Shown: positions 34,373 to 42,958 of the stretch, piece by piece
How positions within the stretch are numbered: the stretch's first letter is position 1
Layout of the letters: each line of letters starts with the position of its first letter
From: Promicromonospora sukumoe
GTDB taxonomy: Bacteria > Actinomycetota > Actinomycetes > Actinomycetales > Cellulomonadaceae
Length of the DNA stretch: 64,000 bases
Assembly: GCF_014137995.1 (NCBI RefSeq)
Contig: NZ_JACGWV010000003.1
Coordinates: forward strand, 372,001 to 436,000
Direction: 5' to 3'
Notes under the pieces: generated by a model
Databases searched by the model: none
What the model was told of the DNA's origin: nothing
Seen by the model: the letters and a program-made list of their open reading frames with translations, nothing else
Program-made: the position numbers and the translations under genes

Positions 34373-34419
34373 TGCGAACGTTTGCAGCCAAACCCTACGA
34401 TAGAGCGCAAACGTTCGCA
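34373..34419. promoter_or_regulatory. Paired LacI operators upstream of the uronate regulator
   Basis: TGCGAACGTTTGCA (34373-34386) and CGCAAACGTTCGCA (34406-34419) are inverted copies of nearly the same 14-bp operator. Their centres are 33 bp apart, about three helical turns. They lie 26-72 bp before the lacI start and also upstream of uxaC, so the regulator probably represses both directions, possibly by cooperative binding. Confidence 0.75.
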
Positions 34420-34444
34420 GTGTCGCGAATCGCCTGGAGGTGGC

Positions 34445-35434
34445 ATGGTCACGGTGCACGACGTCGCGCGTGCCGCCGGCGTCTCGATCTCCACCGTCTC
34501 CCGCGCCCTGACCGCTCCCGAACGGGTCGCGGCCGCGACGCGCGACCGCGTCGTCCGGGTCGCCGCCGAGCTCGGCTACCGGCCCAACCCCACCGCGAGC
34601 GGCCTGCGGCTGGGCCGCACGCACGCCGTCGGCCTGCTGGTTCCCGACCTGGAGAACCCGTACTTCGCGTCCGTGACCAAGAGCGTGCAGGCCCGGGCCC
34701 GCGCGGAGGGCTACGAGGTGTTCGTGGCCGACACGGACGAGGACCCCGACGTCGAGCCCGAGCTGATCGGCGCGCTCGCCGCCCGCACGGACGGCCTGCT
34801 CGTCGCCTCGCCGCGCTCGGGCGAGGCCGAGCTGCGCGCCGCGCTGGTGGGCGTCACCGCGGTCCTGGCCAACCGGGAGCTGTCCGGGGACCTCCCGTTC
34901 ATCGCCGTCGACGACGCCGACGGCGTGGCCCAGATCCTCGGGCACCTGCACGCGCTCGGGCACCGGTCGGTGGGCGTCGCAGCGGGCCCGCCGTCGTCGT
35001 GGTCCGGCCGACGGCGCGTCGCCGGGCTGATCGACGCCGCCCGCCGCTGGGACCTGGAGCTGGTGCAGCTCGGCACCTTCCAGCCGTACTTCGCGGGCGG
35101 CACCCAGGCGGCCGACCACGCGCTCGCGAGCGGCGTCACCGCCGTCGTCGCGTTCAACGACCTGATGGCGCTCGGCATCCTGGACCGGCTGCGCCGCCGC
35201 GGCGTCGACGTGCCCGGCCGGATGTCCGTCGTCGGGTTCGACGACGTCCAGCTCGCCACCCTGTTCTCGCCCGACCTGACCACCGTGCACGCGCCGCTGG
35301 CCCGCCTGGGCCGGCGCGCCGTCGACCTGCTGCTCGCGCGCCTGCGCGGCGGCACGCCGGCGAACGTCCAGCTCCCCGTGGAGCTCACGATCCGCGGGTC
35401 CTCAGGACCCGTACCGGCCGGGACGGCCGACTGA
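34445..35434 (+). CDS. LacI family regulator of the glucuronate locus
   Basis: The 329-aa protein opens with the LacI HTH (TVHDVARAAGVSISTVSRAL) and has a PBP1-type effector domain with LLVPDLENPYFASV and AFNDLMALGILDRL. The ATG at 34445 follows GGAGG. It faces uxaC and is followed, 54 bp on, by the ABC transporter genes and the mannitol-dehydrogenase-family gene, so it is the likely regulator of uronate uptake and use. The effector is probably a uronate or a pathway intermediate. Confidence 0.9.
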   Translation: MVTVHDVARAAGVSISTVSRALTAPERVAAATRDRVVRVAAELGYRPNPTASGLRLGRTHAVGLLVPDLENPYFASVTKSVQARARAEGYEVFVADTDEDPDVEPELIGALAARTDGLLVASPRSGEAELRAALVGVTAVLANRELSGDLPFIAVDDADGVAQILGHLHALGHRSVGVAAGPPSSWSGRRRVAGLIDAARRWDLELVQLGTFQPYFAGGTQAADHALASGVTAVVAFNDLMALGILDRLRRRGVDVPGRMSVVGFDDVQLATLFSPDLTTVHAPLARLGRRAVDLLLARLRGGTPANVQLPVELTIRGSSGPVPAGTAD

Positions 35435-35488
35435 GGCCGTCCCGGCCACCAACCCCGGGCGACGGAGCCCGGGAGAGAGGAAGGCACC

Positions 35489-36721
35489 ATGCGTACCTCG
35501 AAGAAGGCGGTGGCGCTCGCCGGCGTCGCCGCGCTGGCCCTGCTCACCGCGTGCGCCCCGCCCGCACCTCCCGGTGGGGAGAGCGGCGGCGCCGTGACCG
35601 ACGCGTCGGAGGTCCCCGACACGCCGTCGGAGCCGGTCACCCTGAACATCCTCGACGTCGCGGGCAACCAGCGGCTCACCGAGGGCATGGTCGACGAGTT
35701 CGTCGAGAACAACCCGGACGTGATCGAGTCGGTCACCTGGGAGACGGGCGGCGCGCCCGACGTCACGGGCATCGTCAAGCCGCAGGTGGACAGCGGCAAC
35801 CTCTCCATCGACGTCGTGTTCACGGGCAACGACGGGCTCGCGGCCGGCATCGGCCAGGACCTGTGGATCCCCCTCGTGGACGACTACGGCGACCGGCTGA
35901 CCAACCAGGAGAACTACCTGGAGCCCGCCGCGAACATGCAGGAGCTCGCCGAGGGCTACGGCGTCGTGACCACGTACTACCCGTCCGGCCCGCTGCTCCA
36001 GTACGACCCCGAGGTGGTCGGCACGCCGCCGGCCACGCCCGAGGAGCTGCTGGAGTGGGCGGAGGCCAACCCGGGCAAGTTCGGGTACGCGCGCCCCGCG
36101 AACTCCGGCCCCGGCCGCACCTTCCTCATGGGCCTGCCCTACATCCTGGGCGACGAGGACCCGAGCGATCCCGAGAACGGCTGGGACAAGACCTGGGCAT
36201 ACCTCAAAGAACTCGGCCAGTACGTCGACACCTACCCGACGGGCACCGGCCAGGTCGTGACCAACATGGCCGACGGCACCTGGTCGATGATCCCCACGAC
36301 GACCGGCTGGGACATCGCGCCGCGCGCCGAGGGGCAGCTCCCCGACACGCTGGAGGCCGCCGCGTTCGACGACTTCACGTGGGTCACCGACGCGCACTAC
36401 GCCGCGATCCCGAAGGGCCAGAGCGCCGACAAGATCAGCGCGATCCTGCTGCTGCTCCAGGACATGCTCACGCCCGAGCAGAACGCCAAGGCGTACGACG
36501 CCGGCTACTTCTACCCCGGCCCGGCCGTCGAGGGCGCGACGCTCGACCTCGCGCCGCAGGAGTCGCAGGACGTGATCGAGGAGTTCGGCCGCCCGCTGTT
36601 CGACGAGCTCATCGAGTCGCAGGACGCCGTCGTCCCGCTCGACGCGGACTCCATGGTGACCGCGTTCGACCTCTGGGACCGTGAGGTCGGCGGCGGCAAG
36701 GTGGAGGAAGACGCGGGATGA
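35489..36721 (+). CDS. ABC transporter substrate-binding lipoprotein, PotD/Fbp type
   Basis: The 410-aa lipoprotein has a signal ending LLTAC (Cys near 22), then an acidic Gly/Pro/Ser linker and a two-lobe binding domain with NPDVIESVTWETGG, YYPSGPLLQYDPE and a C-terminal DAGYFYPGP. This size and the partner ATPase/permease types resemble polyamine and iron importers (PotABCD, FbpABC), not the sugar CUT1 class. Its location with uxaC and a fructuronate-reductase-like gene points to an acidic sugar as ligand (inference). The stop overlaps the ATPase start. Confidence 0.82.
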   Translation: MRTSKKAVALAGVAALALLTACAPPAPPGGESGGAVTDASEVPDTPSEPVTLNILDVAGNQRLTEGMVDEFVENNPDVIESVTWETGGAPDVTGIVKPQVDSGNLSIDVVFTGNDGLAAGIGQDLWIPLVDDYGDRLTNQENYLEPAANMQELAEGYGVVTTYYPSGPLLQYDPEVVGTPPATPEELLEWAEANPGKFGYARPANSGPGRTFLMGLPYILGDEDPSDPENGWDKTWAYLKELGQYVDTYPTGTGQVVTNMADGTWSMIPTTTGWDIAPRAEGQLPDTLEAAAFDDFTWVTDAHYAAIPKGQSADKISAILLLLQDMLTPEQNAKAYDAGYFYPGPAVEGATLDLAPQESQDVIEEFGRPLFDELIESQDAVVPLDADSMVTAFDLWDREVGGGKVEEDAG

Positions 36722-37911
36722 GCGACTTCGAGTCCCTGGAGCTGCGGGGCGTCGGACGCCGGTTCGGCGGGGTGGACGCGCTGTCCGGGCTGGACCTGAC
36801 GATCAAGGCGGGCGAGTTCGTCGCCCTGCTGGGGCCGTCCGGCTGCGGCAAGTCGACGGCGCTCAACTGCCTGGCCGGCCTGCTGCCGCTGACGCACGGC
36901 GAGATCCGGCTCGACGGGAAGCGGATCGACACGCTGCCCCCGGAACGGCGCGGGTTCGGCATGGTCTTCCAGTCGTACGCCCTGTTCCCGCACCTCAGCG
37001 TGGCCAAGAACGTCGCGTTCGGGCTGCAGATGCAGGGCGTGCCGCGGGCCGAGGTCGACGCGCGGGTGCGCGCCGCGATCGAGCTGGTCAAGCTCGGGGA
37101 GCACGCCCGCAAGCTGCCCGGGCAGCTCTCGGGCGGGCAGCAGCAGCGCGTCGCCATCGCCCGCGCGGTGGTGCTCGAACCGTCGCTGGTGCTCATGGAC
37201 GAGCCGCTGTCGAACCTCGACGCGAAGCTGCGGCTCGACATGCGCACCGAGATCCGGCGGCTGCACCAGTCGCTCGGCCTCACGACGATCTACGTGACGC
37301 ACGACCAGGAGGAGGCGCTGTCCCTGGCCGACCGCCTGGTCGTGATGCGCGAGGGCCGCGTGCAGCAGGTCGGCACGCCCGACGAGCTCTACGAGAGCCC
37401 GACGAGCTGGTACGTCGCCGACTTCATGGGGTACCGGAACATCCTGCCCGCGACGGTGGTGTCGGTGGCCGGGGGCGAGGTTGTCGTGGAGCTGCCGGGC
37501 ATCGCCGATGCCGGCGTGCGGCTCATCGGTCGTGCCGTCGGCGGCCTGGGGGCGGGGGACCGGGTGCGGGTCGCGGTGCGGCCGGAGGACTTCACGGTCG
37601 TGGCGGCCTCGCGGGTCGAGCCCGGTTCGCGGGTTGAGCCTGTCGAAACCCGGGTCTCGACAAGCTCGACCAGCGATGGTGGCTCGACCAGCGGTGGGGG
37701 TTCCGTCCCGGGTTCCGTCGCCGTGGTCGAGTACCACGGGCGGGAGTTCGCCGTCGGCGTCCAGGCCGGGGACACCATGCTCCACGCCCGTTCGACGACG
37801 GCGCCCGACGTCGGCGGCGCGGTCACCCTGACCGCCCCTGTCGACCGGGTGCTCGTGTTCCCGGAGGCGTTGGACGCCGTCGTCCCGCAGGCGCAGGAGG
37901 TGGCGGCGTGA
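36718..37911 (+). CDS. ABC transporter ATPase, PotA/FbpC type
   Basis: This 397-aa ATPase has Walker A GPSGCGKST (39-47), signature LSGGQ (137-141), Walker B with DEP (161-163) and a C-terminal TOBE region. Inside the TOBE region (about residues 300-325) a REP palindrome and a further half copy are inserted in frame, adding a Gly/Ser/Thr-rich loop. The ATG overlaps the receptor's stop by 4 bases. It drives the two permeases that follow. Confidence 0.92.
   Translation: MSDFESLELRGVGRRFGGVDALSGLDLTIKAGEFVALLGPSGCGKSTALNCLAGLLPLTHGEIRLDGKRIDTLPPERRGFGMVFQSYALFPHLSVAKNVAFGLQMQGVPRAEVDARVRAAIELVKLGEHARKLPGQLSGGQQQRVAIARAVVLEPSLVLMDEPLSNLDAKLRLDMRTEIRRLHQSLGLTTIYVTHDQEEALSLADRLVVMREGRVQQVGTPDELYESPTSWYVADFMGYRNILPATVVSVAGGEVVVELPGIADAGVRLIGRAVGGLGAGDRVRVAVRPEDFTVVAASRVEPGSRVEPVETRVSTSSTSDGGSTSGGGSVPGSVAVVEYHGREFAVGVQAGDTMLHARSTTAPDVGGAVTLTAPVDRVLVFPEALDAVVPQAQEVAA
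37632..37671. repeat. In-frame REP palindrome inside the ABC ATPase gene
   Basis: GGTTGAGCCTGTCGAAACC (37632-37650) and GGTCTCGACAAGCTCGACC (37653-37671) are imperfect complements with only two bases between them. The frame encodes VEPVET then VSTSSTS. A further GGCTCGACCAGCGGTGG half copy follows about 10 bp on. Confidence 0.85.
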
Positions 37912-37936
37912 GCCGCGCCCGCCGGGGAGGCACGCC

Positions 37937-38863
37937 GTGAGCGCCGTCGGGCAGCGGCCCGGGCGCGCGACCGCGAGCCTGCGGCACCGCCTTGCCGAGC
38001 GGGGCGTGGACCCGGTACTGCTCCTGCTCCTGCCGGGGCTCGTGGTCGCCGTCGCGCTGTTCGTGTACCCGTTCTCGTACGGGATCGGGCTCACGGTCCA
38101 GCCCACGGCGGCGATGCAGGAGCAGTGGGGCGGCGGGATCTTCGCCAACTACGTCGCGTTCTTCCGCGACCCGTTCGTGTTCGACTCCGTGTGGCTCACG
38201 ATGCGGCTGGCCCTGCCCGCGGCGCTGTTCAACGTGCTGGCGTCGGTCCCGGTGGCGATGGTGCTGCGGCACCGCTTCCGCGGCAAGCGGCTGCTGACGT
38301 CGCTGCTCGTGCTGCCGATCACCCTGGGCACCGTGCTCACCGCGCAGGGGCTGCTGATCTTCGCGGGGCGGCAGGGCTGGATCAACCGGGTGCTGCTGGA
38401 ATTCGGCCTGATCGACGAGCCGCTCAAGCTGGTGAACAACTACCTGGGCGTCATGTTCTCCCTGGTCATCACCGGCTTCCCGTTCGCGTTCCTGCTCATC
38501 TCGTCCTACCTGTCGGGCATCGACCCGTCGCTGGAGCAGGCCGCCAAGACGCTCGGTGCCGGCTGGTGGCAGCGGTTCCGGCGGATCGTCCTGCCGCTGC
38601 TCGCGCCCGGCCTCGCCACGACGTTCGTGCTCACCTTCGTGCTCGCCTTCTCGGTGTTCCCGTCGGCGCGGCTGGTCGGTGATGCCATGGGCGAGACCCG
38701 GGTCATGTCCCTCATGGCGTTCCGGGCGTTCGGGGAGCAGAACGACTACGCCATGGCGTCGACCATCGCGCTGATGATGGGCGCCGTCGAGCTGCTCGTC
38801 GTCGTCGCCGTGCTGGGCCTGCGCTCGCTGCTGTACCGCGGGACCACGGGAGGGAAGGGCTGA
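37937..38863 (+). CDS. ABC transporter permease, PotB/CysU type
   Basis: This permease has 308 residues and six helices, with the EAA-type loop EQAAKTLGAGWWQRFRRIVLP typical of the PotB/FbpB group. The GTG at 37937 has GGAGG six bases upstream. It joins the next permease by a TGATG overlap. The motif type agrees with the receptor and ATPase in placing this transporter outside the CUT1 sugar class. Confidence 0.88.
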   Translation: MSAVGQRPGRATASLRHRLAERGVDPVLLLLLPGLVVAVALFVYPFSYGIGLTVQPTAAMQEQWGGGIFANYVAFFRDPFVFDSVWLTMRLALPAALFNVLASVPVAMVLRHRFRGKRLLTSLLVLPITLGTVLTAQGLLIFAGRQGWINRVLLEFGLIDEPLKLVNNYLGVMFSLVITGFPFAFLLISSYLSGIDPSLEQAAKTLGAGWWQRFRRIVLPLLAPGLATTFVLTFVLAFSVFPSARLVGDAMGETRVMSLMAFRAFGEQNDYAMASTIALMMGAVELLVVVAVLGLRSLLYRGTTGGKG

Positions 38864-39717
38864 TGGCCACGACATCGCTGGAGCGGCCGCTCGCCGCGCG
38901 ACCGTCCACCTGGTTCGTCTGGGCGGGCATGACGGCGTTCGGGGTGTTCCTGCTCGGCATCCTCGTCGCCGTCGTGGTCGACTCGTTCGGCCGCCAGTGG
39001 TTCGACACCTGGCTGCCCGACGGCCTGACCACCGAGCGCTACGCCGAGGCCTGGGACCGGTTCGCGCTGGGCGAGGTCATCGGCGTGACCGTCGGCGTCG
39101 CCGTGCTCGTCGTCGTCATCTCGGTGCTGGTGGGCGTGCCCGCCGCGTACGTGCTGGCCCGCCGCGACTTCCCGGGCAAGCGTGCCGTCATGCTGCTGTT
39201 CCTGCTGCCGGTGCTCATGCCGCCCATCACCTACGGCATCCCGCTCGCCACCGTCATGTACTCGTTCGGGCTGGGCCGCACGCTGACCGCCGTCGTGCTG
39301 GTCAACCTCGTGCCGTCCGTCCCGTTCGTGATCCTGACGATGACGCCGTTCATCGAGCAGATCAACCCCGCCATCGAGTCCGCCGCGCGGATGTGCGGGG
39401 CCCGGACCTGGCAGGTGTTCACCCGCGTCCTGGCCCCGCTGCTCGTGCCGGGTATCCTCGCGGCGGCCATCCTGGTGCTGGTACGGACCGTCGGTCTCTT
39501 CGAGCTGACGTTCCTCGTGTCGGGCCCTGGTTCGGACACACTCGTCGTCGCCATCTACCGTGGCATGACGGCAGCCGGCGGCGGTGAGGCGAGACAGCTC
39601 ATCTCGGCCCTGTCGGTGATCTACACCGCGACGATGCTCGTCATGCTCGTGGTGGCGCTGCGGTTCGTGAACCCGACGCAGCTCGTGGCACAAGTCAAGG
39701 AGACACGTGATGACTGA
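38863..39717 (+). CDS. ABC transporter permease, PotC type
   Basis: This is the second membrane subunit, 284 residues with six helices and the docking loop ESAARMCGARTWQVFTRVLAP. The ATG overlaps the preceding stop by one base, and the stop overlaps the next gene's start region by 8 bases, so the dehydrogenase is translated from the same message. This tight linkage is the best evidence that the transporter carries a substrate of that enzyme's pathway. Confidence 0.88.
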   Translation: MATTSLERPLAARPSTWFVWAGMTAFGVFLLGILVAVVVDSFGRQWFDTWLPDGLTTERYAEAWDRFALGEVIGVTVGVAVLVVVISVLVGVPAAYVLARRDFPGKRAVMLLFLLPVLMPPITYGIPLATVMYSFGLGRTLTAVVLVNLVPSVPFVILTMTPFIEQINPAIESAARMCGARTWQVFTRVLAPLLVPGILAAAILVLVRTVGLFELTFLVSGPGSDTLVVAIYRGMTAAGGGEARQLISALSVIYTATMLVMLVVALRFVNPTQLVAQVKETRDD

Positions 39718-41215
39718 GGACCGCCTGCACCGGGACCACCTCCCGGGCGGCATCGACGCACCCGTGATGCCGACGGCGGTGGGGATAGTCCACCTCGGCA
39801 TCGGCGCGTTCCACCGGGCGCACCAGGCCGTCTACACGGAACGCGCCGCCATCGCGACGGGCGACACCACCTGGGGCATCCTGGGCGTCACCCAGCGGTC
39901 CGCGACCGTGCGCGACCAGCTCCGCCCCCAGGGCGGCGTGTACACGGTGCTCACCGCGGGCGAGCAGGAGTCGTCGGTCGAGCTGATCGGCTCCGTCGTC
40001 GACGTCGCCTACCCCGCCGAGGAGACCGGGCGCGTGCTCGCCACGATCGCGGCGCCGACCACCCACGTGGTCACGCTGACGATCACCGAGAAGGGGTACG
40101 CCCGGCGGCCCGACGGGTCGCTCGACGCCGACGCCGTGCGGGGGGACCTTGAGGCGCTCGCTGCTGGTGCGGGGGGTGCTGCTGCGGCCGACGGCGGGGT
40201 GCAGCCGGCGGCGTCGGCCATCGGTCTGCTGGTGCGCGGCCTCGCCGCGCGCGCCGTCTCTGGCGTGCCGATCACGGTGCTGACCTGCGACAACATGGTC
40301 GACAACGGGCGCGTGCTCGAACGCCTGGTGCGCGAGGCCGCGGACGCGGCCCTGCCCGGGCCCGAGGGCGACGTCCTGCGCGCGTTCCTCGACCAGAGCG
40401 TCACGTTCCCGTGCTCCATGGTCGACCGGATCGTGCCGGCGACCACCCCGGAGCAGCGCGACCAGGTGGAGCAGACGCTCGGCGTGCGGGACGAGGGCCT
40501 CGTGGTGGGCGAGCCGTTCGCGCAGTGGGTGATCGAGGACCGCTTCGCCGGGCCGCGCCCCGCGTGGGAGGCGGCGGGCGCCACGCTCACCAAGGACGTC
40601 GCGCCCTTCGAGCAGGCCAAGCTGCGGCTGCTCAACGGCACGCACTCGCTGGTCGCGTACGCGGGCTGGCTCGCGGGTCACTCGACGATCGCTGGCGGCG
40701 TGACCGACCCCGAGATCGCCGAGCGGGCGCGGCAGTACCTGTTCGACGACGCGCTGCCGACGCTCACCGCGCCCGAGGGCCTGGACCTGCGGCAGTACGG
40801 CGAGCAGATCCTCGCCCGGTTCGCGAACCCGCACACGGGGCACACCACGGCGCAGGTGGCGATGGACGGCACCCAGAAGATCCCGTTCCGCTGGGGCGGC
40901 GTCCTCGCGGACTCGCTGGCCGCGGGGCGGGAGCCGGAGGGGGTGGCGTTCGGCCTGGCCGCGTGGGCCGAGTTCGTCCGACGCCGGACGCGTTCCGGCG
41001 AGGGCGTCGACGACCCGCGCGCCGCGGAGCTCGAGGCGCTGGTCGGCGCCGCCGAGGTGCCGGGCGGCTCGGACGGGCTCGGCGACGTCGAGGGGTTGGC
41101 CGGCATCGAGGAGGACTTCCGGGCGCTGCTGGCGCTGCCGGGCCTGCTGCCGCCGGGGACGCCGGAGAGCTTCGTCGACGCGGTGGCGTCGGAGATCGAC
41201 TCTGTCATCGGCTGA
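39710..41215 (+). CDS. Mannitol dehydrogenase family oxidoreductase, probable fructuronate reductase (UxuB)
   Basis: This 501-aa NAD-dependent long-chain dehydrogenase has the N-terminal Rossmann region (GIVHLGIGAFHRAHQAVY) and the catalytic K-x4-N-x2-H motif in KLRLLNGTHS. The family covers mannitol, arabinitol, tagaturonate and fructuronate enzymes; beside uxaC the reduction of fructuronate to mannonate is the best reading. The ATG at 39710 has AAGGAG seven bases upstream; a GTG one codon earlier is less well placed. The Ala/Gly-rich stretch near residues 150-170 is an unusual insert. Confidence 0.82.
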   Translation: MTEDRLHRDHLPGGIDAPVMPTAVGIVHLGIGAFHRAHQAVYTERAAIATGDTTWGILGVTQRSATVRDQLRPQGGVYTVLTAGEQESSVELIGSVVDVAYPAEETGRVLATIAAPTTHVVTLTITEKGYARRPDGSLDADAVRGDLEALAAGAGGAAAADGGVQPAASAIGLLVRGLAARAVSGVPITVLTCDNMVDNGRVLERLVREAADAALPGPEGDVLRAFLDQSVTFPCSMVDRIVPATTPEQRDQVEQTLGVRDEGLVVGEPFAQWVIEDRFAGPRPAWEAAGATLTKDVAPFEQAKLRLLNGTHSLVAYAGWLAGHSTIAGGVTDPEIAERARQYLFDDALPTLTAPEGLDLRQYGEQILARFANPHTGHTTAQVAMDGTQKIPFRWGGVLADSLAAGREPEGVAFGLAAWAEFVRRRTRSGEGVDDPRAAELEALVGAAEVPGGSDGLGDVEGLAGIEEDFRALLALPGLLPPGTPESFVDAVASEIDSVIG

Positions 41216-41386
41216 CCTGGCCGGGGCGGCCTGACTGGCTGGGTCGGGGCCGGGTCGTCCCGGGCTGGTCGGGTCTGGCTGGTCAGGTCAGGTCAGGTCT
41301 GGCTGGGTCGGGCTGGGTCTAATCCGGCTGGTCGGTCGGGCTGGGGGGAACATCCCGGTCGACCGTCGGGTCGCTGAGCTCCCTCC
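41216..41386. other. Low-complexity intergenic stretch of GGCTGGTCGG-like units
   Basis: Between the reductase gene and the first P1 palindrome the sequence is a run of diverged GGCTGGTCGG/GGCTGGGTC units, with a tight GGTCA triplet near 41280-41295. I see no reading frame, RNA or promoter in it. Similar units recur at 41490-41520 between the two P1 copies. They may be eroded copies of the REP arms found inside genes. Confidence 0.5.
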
Positions 41387-41450
41387 CCTTCGAGACCTAA
41401 GTTTCTTGGCTTTGGGGCGATCCAAAGCCAAGAAACTTAGGTCTCGAAGG
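41387..41450. repeat. P1-family palindrome, copy 2 (perfect 29-bp arms)
   Basis: The arms 41387-41415 and 41422-41450 are perfect complements around GGCGAT; core CGAGACCTAAGTTTCTTGGC. Unlike other copies it has TTGGCTTTGG, matched by CCAAAGCCAA in the other arm. It is 171 bp after the reductase stop. Confidence 0.9.
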
Positions 41451-41535
41451 AGAGCGGGCGGGCGCCCGTACGGCTCGCCCCGGTCGGATCTAGGTGGGTC
41501 GGATCCGGCTGGTCGGTCAGGCCGCCGTGTCTCCT

Positions 41536-41603
41536 CTCCTTCGAGACCTAGGTTTCTTCGCTTTGGGCCGCTTCAAAGCGAAGAAACGTAGGTCTCGAAG
41601 GAG
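41536..41603. repeat. P1-family palindrome, copy 3 (30-bp arms)
   Basis: The arms 41536-41565 and 41574-41603 pair at 29 of 30 positions around an 8-base loop. It stands 85 bp from copy 2 and upstream of the Gfo/Idh gene. Confidence 0.9.
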
Positions 41604-41727
41604 ATAGGGGTGCGCGCCCGTACGTCCCATTCCGAGGCCCGACGCCGGGAAAGCCCTTTCCAACGGTCGACGCCGCGGGTAGGGTGCCTGCGGACCGGTG
41701 CGACGAGGTCGTGCCTGTACGGTCGGG

Positions 41728-41739
41728 TGATCGATCACA
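41728..41739. promoter_or_regulatory. GTGATCGATCAC palindrome upstream of Gfo/Idh gene
   Basis: This is a perfect 12-bp palindrome, 23 bp before the ATG at 41763. It is a likely repressor or activator site for the oxidoreductase gene; the cognate regulator is not identified. Confidence 0.5.
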
Positions 41740-41762
41740 CGCGTCGACGAGGACGGAGCACG

Positions 41763-42857
41763 ATGAGAGTCACGATCCTGGGCACAGGTGCCATTGCCGG
41801 GGCCCACGCACGAGCGATCGCGGACCTGCCGGCGCACGGCGTGGACGCGACCCTGGTGCACGCCGTCGACATCGACGCGGCGCGGGCGGAGGAGTTCGCC
41901 CGCGAGTACGGCGTCCCCGGGCACGGGACCTCCCTGGAGGACGTGCTGGGCGAGACCGACGTGCTGCACGTCTGCACGCCGCCGGGCGTGCACGCCGACG
42001 TCGCCGTGGCCGCGCTCAAGGCGGGCGTGCACGTGGTGGTCGAGAAGCCCGCCACGCTGTCCCTCGCCGAGATCGACCGCATCGCGGAGGCCGAGGCCGC
42101 CTCGACGGCGTCGTTCACGCAGGTGGTGCAGCACCGGTTCGGGCACGGCGCGCGCCTGCTGCGCCGTCTGCTCGACGACGGCGCGCTGGGTCGCCCGCTC
42201 GTCGCGACCTGCGACACGCTGTGGTTCCGCGGGCCCGCGTACTTCGAGGTGCCGTGGCGCGGCCGCTGGGACACCGAGGGCGGCGGCCCCACGATGGGGC
42301 ACGGCATCCACCAGTTCGACCTGCTGCTGGCGACGCTCGGGCCGTGGTCCGAGGTGACGGCCATGGCGGGCCGGCTGGCCCGGCACGTGGACACCGAGGA
42401 CGTCTCGATGGCGATCGTCCGGTTCGCGAGCGGCGCGATGGCCACGATCACCAACTCGCTGCTGTCCCCGCGGGAGACCTCTGACCTGCGGTTCGACACC
42501 GAGGCCGCGACGATCGAGCTGTCGCACCTGTACGGGTACACGGACGCGGACTGGACGTTCACGCCCGCGGCCGACCGGGACGACGTCGCGCAGCTGTGGC
42601 AGCCCGACCCCGAGGCCCTGCCCTCGGGGCACCTCGCCCAGCTCGTGCCGACCTACCGGGCGTTCGCCGCGGGCGAGGCGCCGCCGGTGACCGTGGCCGA
42701 CACCCGCGGCACGCTGGAGCTCGTCGCCGCGATCTACCGGTCGGCGTTCACGGGTTCGGTCGTTCGTGCGGGCGAGATTGGCACGGGCGACCCGTTCCAC
42801 GAGTCGATGCGCGGCACGGGCCCGAGCTGGCCCCCGCTGAAGGCCACGACCCCCTGA
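41763..42857 (+). CDS. Gfo/Idh/MocA family oxidoreductase
   Basis: This 364-aa NAD(P)-dependent dehydrogenase has the Rossmann start ILGTGAIAGAHARA, the family VVVEKPATLSLAEID (EKP motif) and the GGGPTMGHGIHQFDLLL helix with the likely catalytic His. The ATG at 41763 follows GGAG; the frame upstream runs through a P1 palindrome region and is not used. It is a single gene, probably acting on a sugar or cyclitol. Its neighbour downstream is a decayed polysaccharide-lyase-like fragment, so it may have belonged to a pectin-related locus. Confidence 0.85.
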   Translation: MRVTILGTGAIAGAHARAIADLPAHGVDATLVHAVDIDAARAEEFAREYGVPGHGTSLEDVLGETDVLHVCTPPGVHADVAVAALKAGVHVVVEKPATLSLAEIDRIAEAEAASTASFTQVVQHRFGHGARLLRRLLDDGALGRPLVATCDTLWFRGPAYFEVPWRGRWDTEGGGPTMGHGIHQFDLLLATLGPWSEVTAMAGRLARHVDTEDVSMAIVRFASGAMATITNSLLSPRETSDLRFDTEAATIELSHLYGYTDADWTFTPAADRDDVAQLWQPDPEALPSGHLAQLVPTYRAFAAGEAPPVTVADTRGTLELVAAIYRSAFTGSVVRAGEIGTGDPFHESMRGTGPSWPPLKATTP

Positions 42858-42939
42858 TCCCGTGACGGCCGACCACCGCTCCCCAGATGCCCCCGCTGGC
42901 TGGCGCCGAACGTAGGCGTTGTCCTTCTGTAGCGCCCGA

Positions 42940-42951
42940 GTGAGCGCTCAC
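42940..42951. promoter_or_regulatory. GTGAGCGCTCAC operator-like palindrome
   Basis: This perfect 12-bp CG-centred palindrome lies 8 bp before the ATG at 42959 that now leads only a gene remnant. It looks like a LacI-type operator left from the gene's intact state. Confidence 0.5.
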
Positions 42952-42958
42952 CTTTGTC

